Virus record (IMG/VR): IMGVR_UViG_3300029319_000408
Span: 1 to 26,649 of that record
Strand: one strand, 5' to 3'
DNA from: a virus
DNA: 26,649 bases
Within the stretch, counting starts at the first letter, position 1. Each line of letters opens with the position of its first letter. The notes beneath the pieces were generated by a model, which was not told the origin of the DNA, did not search any database, and saw only the letters and a program-made list of their open reading frames with translations. Shown in pieces: positions 6,888 through 13,967 of the stretch. The translations under genes and the position numbers were made by a program.

Positions 6888-7139
6888 ATGAAGCGCCAAA
6901 CCAGATCAATATTAGAAGAAATAGCATCATGTGCCCCTGGCACAACTCGTAAAAATGTTGTTGAAAACAAGAGCGGACATGTGCTGGAAGGCGCCATTAA
7001 TCTTATCAAAGAGTTCTACACAGTGTATCCATTTGAGGAGGCACAATATCTACACAAAAAATTTGTTAATTCAATCAAAACTTTGAATGAACAAAAGTTC
7101 TACAACGGTCTAGATAGAAAAGAAGAGGATGAAGTATAA
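6888..7139 (+). CDS. Small hypothetical protein upstream of ligase-like gene (83 aa)
   Basis: 83 residues, largely helical, opening MKRQTRSILEEIASCAPG, with a conserved-looking stretch GHVLEGAINLIKEF (about 31-44) and an acidic end (DRKEEDEV). No domain recognised. The 3' end overlaps the ligase-like gene by 11 bp, so the two are co-transcribed and probably coupled. Function unknown; association with the downstream enzyme is inferred from position only. Confidence 0.65.
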   Translation: MKRQTRSILEEIASCAPGTTRKNVVENKSGHVLEGAINLIKEFYTVYPFEEAQYLHKKFVNSIKTLNEQKFYNGLDRKEEDEV

Positions 7140-8343
7140 TCAATTTTTAACTGAGAACGCCAATGTGCATTTGTATCACATTGAAGAGGACATTATTCGT
7201 AATGGTTTGGTGGGTGCAAAGTCTGCTGTAAAATATCTGTATGGCATGACAGACATGTTGGGTGGCGGAACAGATGGCAATGTGAGAGTCACAGTCAAGT
7301 GGGATGGTGCACCAGCGATTGTGTGTGGTAAAGATCCCTTGAATGGAAAATTTTTTGTTGGCACCAAGAGTGTGTTTGCCCAAACACCGAAAGTAAACTA
7401 CACATTCGATGACATTGATCGGAATCACACAAAAGATGGGTTGAATAAAAAATTAAAATATGCACACAGATATCTACAAAACTTAAACATAGATGGAGTA
7501 GTACAGGGTGACTTAATGTTTACTCCAGGAGATATCAAACCTGAAAGGATAGATGGAGAAGCATACATAACATTTACTCCTAACACCATAACTTACGCAG
7601 TGCAGAAAGGCTCTAAACTGTATGACAAGATCACAAAAGCAAAGATAGGCATAGTGTTTCACACAGGTTACACAGGTGATACATTTAGAACAATGGACGC
7701 ACAATTTGGAGTTGATGTGAGTGGCTTTGGAGAAGACGGCAATGTGTGGTATGATGATGCGTATATCAAAGACATGAGTGGGTCATTGTTTTCTTCCAAG
7801 GAAGTTTTGGATCTACGCACAAGGATCAAACAATTAGACGGATTGGTTGAACAAGTACCGATGCCATTATGGATGAAACTTAGCACAAACAAAGACTTCA
7901 CAACTTATATGTTGCAGTTCATAAACAAATTGGTGCGTGGTGGCACACTTGGCATGAGTGGCAAAGCCATGATGCAACAGTTTCTCAACTACTACAGAGA
8001 CGTGCAACAACAAGCCAAAGACAAACTTAAGACAGATAAAGCCAAAGACAAACGTGACGAAATGGTAGCACTGATGGGCAAACTGTTTGCAGAAAATGCC
8101 AAAGGGGTTGAGGCCATACTGGAGATACACAACAGGACCATTGTACTAAAAAATGCTATTCTCAAGCAGATCAATCAAATCAAAGCAACCAAACAGTTTA
8201 TCAAAACTGACACAGGTTATCAAGTGACTAATCCAGAAGGATATGTGGCTATAGACAACGATGGCCAAGCAGTAAAACTGGTGGACAGACTGGACTTTTC
8301 AAAGGCCAATTTGACAGCACAAAAGCAGTGGGCTCAAGAATAA
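7129..8343 (+). CDS. Ligase-like nucleotidyltransferase, possibly head-packaged
   Basis: 404 residues. VKWDGAPAIVCG has Lys57-Trp-Asp-Gly60, the KxDG motif I of DNA/RNA ligases and capping enzymes, where Lys carries the nucleotide. FFVGTKS (76-82) and GVVQGDLMF (123-131) fit the positions of later nucleotidyltransferase motifs, and TKAKIGIVFHTGY (169-181) a further core strand. It may therefore seal or modify nucleic acid ends. The C-terminal half is helical and Lys-rich. The first residues MKYNQFLTEN look like the T4 capsid-targeting peptide with an L-T-E cut site, suggesting packaging and injection; that is inference. The start overlaps the upstream gene, with GAGG just before the ATG. Confidence 0.65.
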   Translation: MKYNQFLTENANVHLYHIEEDIIRNGLVGAKSAVKYLYGMTDMLGGGTDGNVRVTVKWDGAPAIVCGKDPLNGKFFVGTKSVFAQTPKVNYTFDDIDRNHTKDGLNKKLKYAHRYLQNLNIDGVVQGDLMFTPGDIKPERIDGEAYITFTPNTITYAVQKGSKLYDKITKAKIGIVFHTGYTGDTFRTMDAQFGVDVSGFGEDGNVWYDDAYIKDMSGSLFSSKEVLDLRTRIKQLDGLVEQVPMPLWMKLSTNKDFTTYMLQFINKLVRGGTLGMSGKAMMQQFLNYYRDVQQQAKDKLKTDKAKDKRDEMVALMGKLFAENAKGVEAILEIHNRTIVLKNAILKQINQIKATKQFIKTDTGYQVTNPEGYVAIDNDGQAVKLVDRLDFSKANLTAQKQWAQE

Positions 8344-8346
8344 ATA
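8340..8346 (+). promoter_or_regulatory. T4-type late promoter element
   Basis: ATAAATA overlaps the stop of the ligase-like gene and lies 44 bases before the ATG at 8391. The resulting leader includes AAAGGAG, a conventional ribosome binding site. Confidence 0.5.
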
Positions 8347-8390
8347 ACTCTAGTTCACTATAAATGCATTTACAGTAAAGGAGAACTACA

Positions 8391-8924
8391 ATGCCAATAA
8401 CAAGAGCGAGATCAACTGACATGATCAGACGTCAGTCGTTCGTTGGTAAATCATTAACTTTTATTGAGGTTGGCTTCAACTCAGGAATAGGTGAAACAGC
8501 AACTACTCCTGAATCACAAGATTCAGCTTTTCAAAAAGTTACAAACGTCATCAACTCACAAACTGGTAACGGTGGAACATTATTAGCATGTTCATATGAC
8601 CTAGGCAGAAAAGCCACTACACTTGATGAAACACTAGCAACAGCAATTGACGCTGGAAATTCAATCGATGTGTATCAGTACATTGTGGAAGGTGATAAAA
8701 TGTTTGATGAACCTGCATCCGCTGGAGCGGCAGTAGGTGATGATTCAACTGTTATCGATGGATCAGAAACTGATCTATTAGCAGACATCAAATCAATCTT
8801 ATCAGACGAATCAACTAACGACGTGTTTGTCAAAATTAAAGTACTACCAGCAGACGGTGTATCCGACAAAGCTGGTGTTAATTCTGACATTTTTGGAATG
8901 TTCGACCAAAGAGGCGACGCATAA
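8391..8924 (+). CDS. Small virion-like protein (177 aa)
   Basis: 177 residues opening MPITRARSTDMIRRQSFVG; the same MPI start, SD sequence and late-promoter arrangement recur for the genes at 9482 and 22797. The sequence is rich in Ser, Thr, Asp and Gly with alternating beta-type segments and no membrane helix or cysteine cluster, as in phage structural or decoration proteins. AAAGGAG ends eight bases before the ATG. It stands as a single transcription unit between a late promoter and a strong terminator, which suggests high expression. The virion role is inferred. Confidence 0.6.
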   Translation: MPITRARSTDMIRRQSFVGKSLTFIEVGFNSGIGETATTPESQDSAFQKVTNVINSQTGNGGTLLACSYDLGRKATTLDETLATAIDAGNSIDVYQYIVEGDKMFDEPASAGAAVGDDSTVIDGSETDLLADIKSILSDESTNDVFVKIKVLPADGVSDKAGVNSDIFGMFDQRGDA

Positions 8925-8954
8925 TCCAATTGATCATTACAGATAAAACACACT

Positions 8955-8982
8955 AAAGGGCGGCTTAGGTCGCCCTTTTTTT
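8955..8982 (+). terminator. Rho-independent terminator
   Basis: AAAGGGCG (8955-8962) and CGCCCTTT (8971-8978) form an 8-bp stem with loop GCTTAGGT, followed by more T residues. It closes the 8391-8924 unit. Confidence 0.85.
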
Positions 8983-9074
8983 ATGGCAGTTCTGTGTAGT
9001 TTTTAAATTTTTTTGTAATTTTTTTTCGCTTTTTTTGATTATTACAACCAAATAAGGTAGTTTTTTAACTAGAT

Positions 9075-9093
9075 GTAGTATACAATATACTAC
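9075..9093 (+). promoter_or_regulatory. Perfect inverted repeat before small membrane gene
   Basis: GTAGTATA-CAA-TATACTAC is a perfect 8-bp-arm palindrome in the 5' region of the gene at 9125, preceded by very T-rich DNA (about 9000-9066). It could be an operator or an RNA hairpin. TACAAT inside it could act as a -10 box, but no -35 is clear. Confidence 0.45.
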
Positions 9094-9124
9094 GATGGCA
9101 CTAAAGCCAACAAAGGAGAAACTG

Positions 9125-9358
9125 ATGGAAATTATGAAACAAATTAAAGGTTGGGCATCGACTCTAGCAGATGTCGGAGTATCTTTAATCGCTCTGGGCA
9201 TTGTCCTGGAGGTACTGTTCAACGGTCAAGGCATTCCGTTTTGGCCTGACATCTCAGTGATAGGAAACATACAAGGACTGTTATCAGGATTTAGTGATCA
9301 AGGATTACTAGGTTTAGTAGCAATTTGGATCTTGTATCACATCTACACTAAAAAATAA
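9125..9358 (+). CDS. Small two-helix membrane protein (77 aa)
   Basis: 77 residues from the ATG at 9125, which has AAGGAG six bases upstream (9113-9118); an in-frame ATG at 9095 has no such site. Two hydrophobic helices: about 12-34 (LADVGVSLIALGIVLEVLFN) and about 52-74 (FSDQGLLGLVAIWILYHIY), joined by a loop with IPFWPD. The C-terminus is TKK. Size and topology are compatible with a class II holin, but it could equally be a virion or host-membrane factor. The gene is followed by a GC-rich hairpin (9366-9385). Confidence 0.65.
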   Translation: MEIMKQIKGWASTLADVGVSLIALGIVLEVLFNGQGIPFWPDISVIGNIQGLLSGFSDQGLLGLVAIWILYHIYTKK

Positions 9359-9365
9359 TGCTAAA

Positions 9366-9385
9366 GGGGGAGTTTAGGCTCCCCC
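9366..9385 (+). terminator. Hairpin, probable terminator
   Basis: GGGGGAG (9366-9372) and CTCCCCC (9379-9385) form a 7-bp stem with loop TTTAGG, eight bases after the stop. There is no T-tract afterwards, so termination may be weak or it may stabilise the 3' end. Confidence 0.55.
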
Positions 9386-9420
9386 ACATTATCCACCCAC
9401 TAAAAATTACCAAACTCACC

Positions 9421-9427
9421 ATAAATA
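9421..9427 (+). promoter_or_regulatory. T4-type late promoter element
   Basis: ATAAATA, 54 bases before the ATG at 9482, giving a leader with TAGGAG as ribosome binding site. Confidence 0.5.
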
Positions 9428-9481
9428 CATACAAATCAACCGTGTTCACTGAGCGTGGGCACATATTGTAGGAGAAATACA

Positions 9482-9868
9482 ATGCCAATAGCTAAAGCAA
9501 ACTTTAGTCATAAGACAGACTTCGAAAACGAAGGTGTTGACGTTGCATACTTCACAGTTGACTTTATTTCAGCAATGAACGCAGAAACTGGAGATCCAGA
9601 CACTGCTTCAGCTGTTGCTGGTTTAGAGTTAACAAGAAGAACTATCGAGCAATTCATTAACATCTTAGGTGAAGGTCCATTAGTTGATTCTAACACACAA
9701 AAAACATACATGGTTAGAGCAGATGCACTAGGCACTCTAATAAGTGGTAACACATTAAGAGATGCTATCAGAGCACTTAACGGAAATGGTCAAGTCACAG
9801 CAACGGTATCATCTGCAACAGTAACACTCACAAAAATGGGTATCCTTACTGCGGCGGCTGTATCTTAA
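9482..9868 (+). CDS. Small virion-like protein (128 aa)
   Basis: 128 residues from the ATG at 9482, with TAGGAG nine bases upstream; a frame starting at 9455 is rejected for lack of such a site. The start MPIAKANFSHKT parallels the genes at 8391 and 22797. The sequence has beta-rich stretches (DVAYFTVDFISAMN, YMVRADALGTLISG) and a Thr/Val-rich end (GQVTATVSSATVTLTKMG). No membrane helix. Flanked by a late promoter and a strong terminator, so probably a highly expressed structural protein. Role inferred. Confidence 0.6.
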   Translation: MPIAKANFSHKTDFENEGVDVAYFTVDFISAMNAETGDPDTASAVAGLELTRRTIEQFINILGEGPLVDSNTQKTYMVRADALGTLISGNTLRDAIRALNGNGQVTATVSSATVTLTKMGILTAAAVS

Positions 9869-9887
9869 TCTTAAGACTACACTATCT

Positions 9888-9918
9888 AAGGGGGCAGTTT
9901 TTTACTGTCCCCTTTTTT
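9888..9918 (+). terminator. Rho-independent terminator
   Basis: AAGGGGGCAGT (9888-9898) pairs with ACTGTCCCCTT (9904-9914) in an 11-bp stem (one G-T pair) with a T5 loop, followed by T residues to 9918. It closes the 9482-9868 unit. Confidence 0.88.
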
Positions 9919-9924
9919 ATTCAC

Positions 9925-9931
9925 ATAAATT
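9925..9931 (+). promoter_or_regulatory. Variant late promoter element
   Basis: ATAAATT ends six bases before the ATG at 9938, directly after the preceding terminator. The same variant appears before the tmRNA (21066-21073) and at 11586-11592. Confidence 0.4.
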
Positions 9932-9937
9932 AATACA

Positions 9938-10330
9938 ATGGCTGAACAGATTACCTGTTACACTCTGGTTGATGTGTCAGAAGAAACTGCACTGCAACAG
10001 CAAAACCATAATGCTTTACTTCAAACCGTAGCATTACGTGGTAACCCCTTACGGGTATCTGTGAAAAAACTAGGCAATCAAGACATGCAAAATCATCAGT
10101 TTGGATTGAACTTTGGCGGCACGCAGAATGTGTGGCAGTTCGAATTCGAAACAGAACAGGCTGGTTTGTTCGACAACAAACTAGGAAGCTTAGGTGGTTT
10201 ATATCAAGATGTGCATCAAGTGCCTGTCATAGTCAGCCTATTGGAAAGTGTAACAATTGAACCTGCTGTGTTTGATACACAAGGAGAACAAACAAAAAAC
10301 ACCTACTTCGAGTCTGTGATATCCGAATAA
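9938..10330 (+). CDS. Hypothetical protein (130 aa)
   Basis: 130 residues opening MAEQITCYTLVDVSEETALQ. Gln- and Asn-rich with beta-type segments (FGLNFGGTQNVWQFEFETEQ) and no membrane helix or motif I recognise. It follows a strong terminator, so it must have its own promoter; a late-promoter variant sits directly before the ATG and there is no Shine-Dalgarno. The position among virion-like genes suggests a structural or assembly role, but nothing in the sequence proves it. Confidence 0.6.
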   Translation: MAEQITCYTLVDVSEETALQQQNHNALLQTVALRGNPLRVSVKKLGNQDMQNHQFGLNFGGTQNVWQFEFETEQAGLFDNKLGSLGGLYQDVHQVPVIVSLLESVTIEPAVFDTQGEQTKNTYFESVISE

Positions 10331-10333
10331 ATA
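10327..10333 (+). promoter_or_regulatory. T4-type late promoter element
   Basis: ATAAATA overlaps the stop of the 130-residue gene and precedes the gene at 10405. The leader holds AGAGC-AGGGAG-GCTCT (10380-10395), a small hairpin whose loop carries an SD-like GGGAG. Confidence 0.5.
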
Positions 10334-10404
10334 ACACATATAGGCTAGCATAGGCACTTTCAGGCACCGAATCACAACCAGAGCAGGGAGGCTCTGAAAG
10401 AGAT

Positions 10405-10650
10405 ATGGCTAGAACAGCGATAGCAAAACAAAGTGAAAGAAACAATTTAGAAGCACACGTCGACCTGTGTGCTGAAAGGTACAATCGTTTGGAACAAAGA
10501 CTTCAGGCACTTGAAAATGCCATGCAAGAGATGAAAGAAATGGTGATTGCGGAATCACAGAAGTCAACGAAGATTGTAATAGGCGCGGCCGCAACAGTGA
10601 TTGGTGGATTACTATCTACCTTGGTTGCTGTCATCCTAGTATTAGTGTAA
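10405..10650 (+). CDS. XhlA-like single-helix membrane protein, possible holin partner
   Basis: 81 residues: an N-terminal charged helix with heptad pattern (RYNRLEQRLQALENAMQEMK, about 27-46) followed by one C-terminal membrane helix (about 57-81, VIGAAATVIGGLLSTLVAV). This is the layout of haemolysin XhlA-type phage lysis proteins and of some membrane-anchored coiled coils. Lysis function is inferred from layout only. The leader has GGGAGG about 15 bases and AAGAGA about six bases before the ATG. The next gene follows after three bases. Confidence 0.55.
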   Translation: MARTAIAKQSERNNLEAHVDLCAERYNRLEQRLQALENAMQEMKEMVIAESQKSTKIVIGAAATVIGGLLSTLVAVILVLV

Positions 10651-10653
10651 ACA

Positions 10654-10941
10654 ATGAAAATTTTTGAAATATTTGCAGAAGAAATCCTAGATGAGAAACA
10701 AATTTGGGGTCGAAAAGGCAACCAAGTCGTAAGAAAGTACAGATGTACATCTGGCAGAAGAAAAAACAGAATCGTAAGCAATCCTGCACAATGTTTCAAG
10801 GCCATTGATGTAAAAAAGAGAATGACTCTAAAACGCACTAGGGCAAAAATGGGCAGTAAAATGGTTAGAAGAGCACAAAGGACAAAACGCATAAATCCTG
10901 CATCACGTAGGTTACGAAACTTAAACAGAAGAAGAAAGTGA
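10654..10941 (+). CDS. Very basic Cys-pair protein, paralog of the 3528 gene
   Basis: 95 residues. KYRCTSGRRKNRIVSNPAQC (Cys31 and Cys47, 15 between) matches the motif of the protein at 3528-3866, and it also ends in a highly basic tail (SRRLRNLNRRRK). The N-terminus MKIFEIFAEEILDE is very close to the T4 internal-protein capsid-targeting peptide, and L-D-E before Lys15 fits the prohead protease rule. I infer a DNA-binding internal head protein. The cysteine pair might bind zinc or form a disulphide. Co-transcribed with the holin-like gene; overlaps the next gene as GTGA. Confidence 0.65.
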   Translation: MKIFEIFAEEILDEKQIWGRKGNQVVRKYRCTSGRRKNRIVSNPAQCFKAIDVKKRMTLKRTRAKMGSKMVRRAQRTKRINPASRRLRNLNRRRK

Positions 10942-11183
10942 AAATACAATTCGATAGCTACAGTATTTCTGTAAGCGACAAAGAAGTATCTATCTTAAAT
11001 AGATTGCTTAATAAGAATGTCTTAGTGGAATCTTTCAGTTTGGACGACTGGGTAATAATTGATTTACTTTGGAAGAAACATATAGTAGTATATGACAAAA
11101 GCAGAACTAAAAAACCGGATATTCAACCATGGGCATCGAAAAACGTATTGAAAGCTTTATCCAACGCACAATTTGGAAACTAA
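10938..11183 (+). CDS. Hypothetical protein (81 aa), GTG start
   Basis: 81 residues reading MKIQFDSYSISVSDKEVSIL, started at a GTG that overlaps the preceding stop (GTGA), so translation is probably coupled. Mixed beta and helix (DDWVIIDLLWKKHIVVYD), ending KALSNAQFGN. No family recognised. The last 55 bases overlap the next gene in another frame, which is long for this genome; both frames look protein-like. Confidence 0.55.
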   Translation: MKIQFDSYSISVSDKEVSILNRLLNKNVLVESFSLDDWVIIDLLWKKHIVVYDKSRTKKPDIQPWASKNVLKALSNAQFGN

Positions 11184-11563
11184 CACGGAATAGTGATATC
11201 ATTAAGTACGTGCCGAAACGCATGAATAATGGTGTAATCATTGGTGATTGTGCTGTTATTAGAAGGAAAAAACCTGGCACAATAGATGTTTGGTCAAAGC
11301 AAAGACAGCCCATAGTAAGAGATCTTCATAATCATAAAATTGCTATATGTATTGCTACCTTGATGAATCAATACACGCCAAGACACGCACAAACAATCAA
11401 GGAGATGAAACAGTTAGATAAAGAATATCATATGCTGTTTATTGAGCATAATCGCTTATCAGGCAAAAAGAAATCTGATAAAGACGTGTTAGAATATTTA
11501 GAAGATAGGCTACAATTAGTAAAGAACAAAATTGATTCATTTTATAGCACCATGACCATATGA
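11129..11563 (+). CDS. Hypothetical basic protein (144 aa)
   Basis: 144 residues opening MGIEKRIESFIQRTIWKLTR. The middle has a beta-type stretch (NNGVIIGDCAVIRRKKPGTIDV), and the C-terminal half is helical with heptad-like leucines (DVLEYLEDRLQLVKNKIDSF). No recognised domain. The start overlaps the previous gene by 55 bp and has no clear ribosome binding site; a downstream start at Met32 (11222) would remove the overlap but lose the well-formed N-terminal helix. Function unknown. Confidence 0.55.
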   Translation: MGIEKRIESFIQRTIWKLTRNSDIIKYVPKRMNNGVIIGDCAVIRRKKPGTIDVWSKQRQPIVRDLHNHKIAICIATLMNQYTPRHAQTIKEMKQLDKEYHMLFIEHNRLSGKKKSDKDVLEYLEDRLQLVKNKIDSFYSTMTI

Positions 11564-11581
11564 TACAACGCCAAATATTAC

Positions 11582-11588
11582 ATAAATA
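11582..11588 (+). promoter_or_regulatory. T4-type late promoter element
   Basis: ATAAATA, overlapped by a second ATAAATT at 11586-11592 that ends five bases before the ATG at 11598. No Shine-Dalgarno is present. Confidence 0.5.
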
Positions 11589-11597
11589 AATTTAATC

Positions 11598-12935
11598 ATG
11601 AGAGTAGATAACATAGATTTTTATTCAGCGGACAAATTATCGTCAATTATTGAACAGAGATTTGGACAAAAAGTAGATCTCTCAACATTGGATAATGATA
11701 CTCTACAAATGTTCAAAGAAAGTGTACAAAATTCAATGCAAAAGTTTGAAATGGCAATGAAATTCAACACAGGCGCACATAATCCTAAATATTTGAATGA
11801 TAAACTGCTGTTGGATGCCATAGTAAAAGAGCAAGAGATGAGAGTAAAACGTGTTGCAGGAAAAAATATTACTATCGATGATCCAGCTAATCCAGGTGTA
11901 ACGACAACGATAGATTCAGATCAAGTTGATATCGACACTGATGAGGATGGCAATGTTACAATACAGAAAAAAGGATCGAAAAAAGACACCGCTTCCGATG
12001 ATGCTGTAAAGCCTGGAGCAAAAGTTACCATGGCTCAAGAAGATGATGATGACGGAGATATTGAAGATGTTGTTGCTCCAGAGTTTAAAAAGTTAGTTCA
12101 TGACATGCAAGGCGGAATGAGTAAAGATGAACTTGAAAAGAAATATCCAAAAAGAAAAAAAGAAATTGAACAATTAGCAAAAGATCTAGCCACAGTGGCT
12201 GAGTCAATGACTCAAGCGATGAGAGGACAATTAGGTGAATCATTTACCCTAGGCGGACGTGAACAAGCGGCACTTAGATTGTTAGTTGGGAATCAAAACT
12301 TTAGCATGGCCAAACGTGCATTAGAAATGGCAAAGAGTGGACAGTCTGTTCCTGCGTCATTAATGAAAGGCTTTATGCCAGTAATAGAAAAACTAGACAC
12401 TTTCATAAGGGGAGGAGCACCAGCCGTGACTAGATTTAAGAACTTAGAAAAAATAGTAGGAAGGAATGAGTCTTCAGAATATGCAGACAAAATTAAATCT
12501 TTACTAGAAAATGAGATGGAAACATCTGAAATATTATTAGCATCACAAGACATTGTGGATCAAATCACAGACATGTATGAGAAGATTGCAGAAATCAAAT
12601 CTTCCAGCATGTTAGAACTAGTTGATAGAATTAACAATGAAATGGGACAAGAGATGGGACAACAGTTTAAAAATGCAGTTGAGCCTACATTAGATTCTTT
12701 GGAACAAGCACTCGAACAAGCAAGAGAAGGAGCAATGAGTTCCGTTGCGGTAGTAAAAGGCGAATCACCAGCACCAATGGCCGGAGACAGCGATATAGAC
12801 ACTGACTTAGACACCGACCTAGGCGGCGATGATGATATAGAAGGTGGTGATGCTGACATAGAAGGCGGTGACGACTTTGGTGCTTCTGAACCAGCCGCAG
12901 GCGGTGACGAGCCAGCTGGCCGTGCTGAAAGATAA
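11598..12935 (+). CDS. Acidic virion or scaffold-like protein (445 aa)
   Basis: 445 residues opening MRVDNIDFYSADKLSSIIEQ. Mostly helical, with a low-complexity acidic stretch near 150-157 (EDDDDGDIED) and an acidic Gly/Asp repeat near the C-terminus (DTDLDTDLGGDDDIEGGD, then more ADIEGGD). The helical core (about 165-390) has long amphipathic segments and conserved-looking GGMSKDELEKKYPKRKKEI. Proteins of this make-up occur in marine T4-like phages as structural or prohead-core components; the specific role is inferred. Started from a late-promoter element with no Shine-Dalgarno. The stop overlaps the next start (TAATG), and the two genes probably work together. Confidence 0.6.
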   Translation: MRVDNIDFYSADKLSSIIEQRFGQKVDLSTLDNDTLQMFKESVQNSMQKFEMAMKFNTGAHNPKYLNDKLLLDAIVKEQEMRVKRVAGKNITIDDPANPGVTTTIDSDQVDIDTDEDGNVTIQKKGSKKDTASDDAVKPGAKVTMAQEDDDDGDIEDVVAPEFKKLVHDMQGGMSKDELEKKYPKRKKEIEQLAKDLATVAESMTQAMRGQLGESFTLGGREQAALRLLVGNQNFSMAKRALEMAKSGQSVPASLMKGFMPVIEKLDTFIRGGAPAVTRFKNLEKIVGRNESSEYADKIKSLLENEMETSEILLASQDIVDQITDMYEKIAEIKSSSMLELVDRINNEMGQEMGQQFKNAVEPTLDSLEQALEQAREGAMSSVAVVKGESPAPMAGDSDIDTDLDTDLGGDDDIEGGDADIEGGDDFGASEPAAGGDEPAGRAER

Positions 12936-13273
12936 TGTTAATACAAGAGATTGACGACTACGCATTCCATCTAGCAACAATCTTACAATACTTCAAGCAA
13001 CAAGCAGACGCTCAAAATAAGCCTGCAGAAGTTCCTATTTCAGCATTGTCAAACTTTATGGATAAGCGAGGACTAGATATAAATCCTGACACTCTAAAGT
13101 CTTTAATGACAACCGACCCTGTTATCAAAAACTTAATCAAATCATTTGACGGAGAAAAAGTAACCATAGACACTGTGTATGAGCCTGACAAAGCAGGTGA
13201 TGGCAATATGGACATCGACGACACAGGCGCTGTTGCATCAATGGCAAAAAGAGCTATGAAGAGACGCGACTAG
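12935..13273 (+). CDS. Hypothetical protein paired with the acidic structural protein (112 aa)
   Basis: 112 residues, helical N-terminus (DDYAFHLATILQYFKQQADAQ), then a region with PDTLKSLMTTDPVIKNLI and an acidic segment DKAGDGNMDIDD; it ends in a basic SMAKRAMKRRD. The strict TAATG overlap with the preceding gene suggests balanced expression and possibly interaction. No family recognised. Confidence 0.6.
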   Translation: MLIQEIDDYAFHLATILQYFKQQADAQNKPAEVPISALSNFMDKRGLDINPDTLKSLMTTDPVIKNLIKSFDGEKVTIDTVYEPDKAGDGNMDIDDTGAVASMAKRAMKRRD

Positions 13274-13277
13274 AGTA

Positions 13278-13283
13278 TATACT
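13278..13283 (+). promoter_or_regulatory. Possible -10 box at the nuclease gene
   Basis: TATACT ends six bases before the ATG at 13290, so transcription would begin about at the start codon. No good -35 is seen; the call rests mainly on the recurring promoter-to-ATG spacing in this window. Confidence 0.3.
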
Positions 13284-13289
13284 GTACTC

Positions 13290-13967
13290 ATGCAACCACC
13301 ACCTATTGTAGAAAAGTTTCAATATCACACTTTAAAACAGATCAACTTAGAAGGCAAAAGAGTATATCAAACGCCTTCAGGTGATAAGGTACCATCTGTC
13401 ACAACAATTCTATCAAAGACCAAAGACATGACAGCGATAAATGAATGGAAACAAAGAGTTGGTGAAACTGAAGCGAAGAGGATAGTCACTGAAGCCTCAG
13501 GAGTAGGGTCAGCCATGCACGCCAATCTAGAAAGATATCTCATAGGTGAACAAAGAGTGCCTGGATCCAATCTAGTGCATCTACAAGCAAACAAGATGGC
13601 AGACCAAATTATAAATCAAGCATTGGTGCATGTCAATGAGGTATGGGGCATAGAACAAGCACTGTATTTTCCTGGATTGTATTCAGGCACAACTGATCTT
13701 GTTGGTGTGTACAAAGATCAACCCTGCATAATGGACTTTAAGCAAACTAACAAGCCTAAGAAAAGAGAATGGGTTGATGATTATTTTTTACAGTTGGTTG
13801 CTTATGCAGAAGCACACAACGAAGTGTATGGCACAAAAATACGTGAAGGACACATCTTTATGTGTTCACGTGATCTTAACTACCAGCAGTTTGACCTGTT
13901 GCCTTCACACTATGAATATTATTTAGACATGTGGCTCAACAGAGTAGAACAGTACTATAAAGTATAG
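13290..13967 (+). CDS. PD-(D/E)XK (RecB/Cas4-like) exonuclease
   Basis: 225 residues with the RecB-family nuclease layout: His77 in GSAMHANLE, Glu122, Asp136 in SGTTDLVGV, Asp149-Phe-Lys151 in IMDFKQTNK (the D-x-K metal site), and the QxxxY helix at Gln168 to Tyr172 (LQLVAYAEA). It would degrade or trim DNA ends with Mg2+ and probably serves replication, recombination or host-DNA breakdown, as in other T4-like marine phages. No Shine-Dalgarno precedes the ATG. It ends just before the tail-spike gene. Confidence 0.85.
   Translation: MQPPPIVEKFQYHTLKQINLEGKRVYQTPSGDKVPSVTTILSKTKDMTAINEWKQRVGETEAKRIVTEASGVGSAMHANLERYLIGEQRVPGSNLVHLQANKMADQIINQALVHVNEVWGIEQALYFPGLYSGTTDLVGVYKDQPCIMDFKQTNKPKKREWVDDYFLQLVAYAEAHNEVYGTKIREGHIFMCSRDLNYQQFDLLPSHYEYYLDMWLNRVEQYYKV

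Noticed and set aside
9095-9124. Upstream ATG at 9095 as the start of the small membrane protein
   Set aside because: No ribosome binding site there, whereas AAGGAG is correctly placed before the ATG at 9125; the upstream ATG abuts the palindrome.
9455-9481. Longer N-terminus (from 9455) for the virion-like protein
   Set aside because: The added residues read through the leader and its SD; TAGGAG points to 9482, matching the MPI starts of similar genes.
10503-10949. Long reverse-strand frames over firm genes (e.g. 10503-10949, 14636-15172, 23972-24331)
   Set aside because: They lie opposite well-supported genes, lack ribosome binding sites and have shadow-like composition rich in Ser, Leu and Phe.
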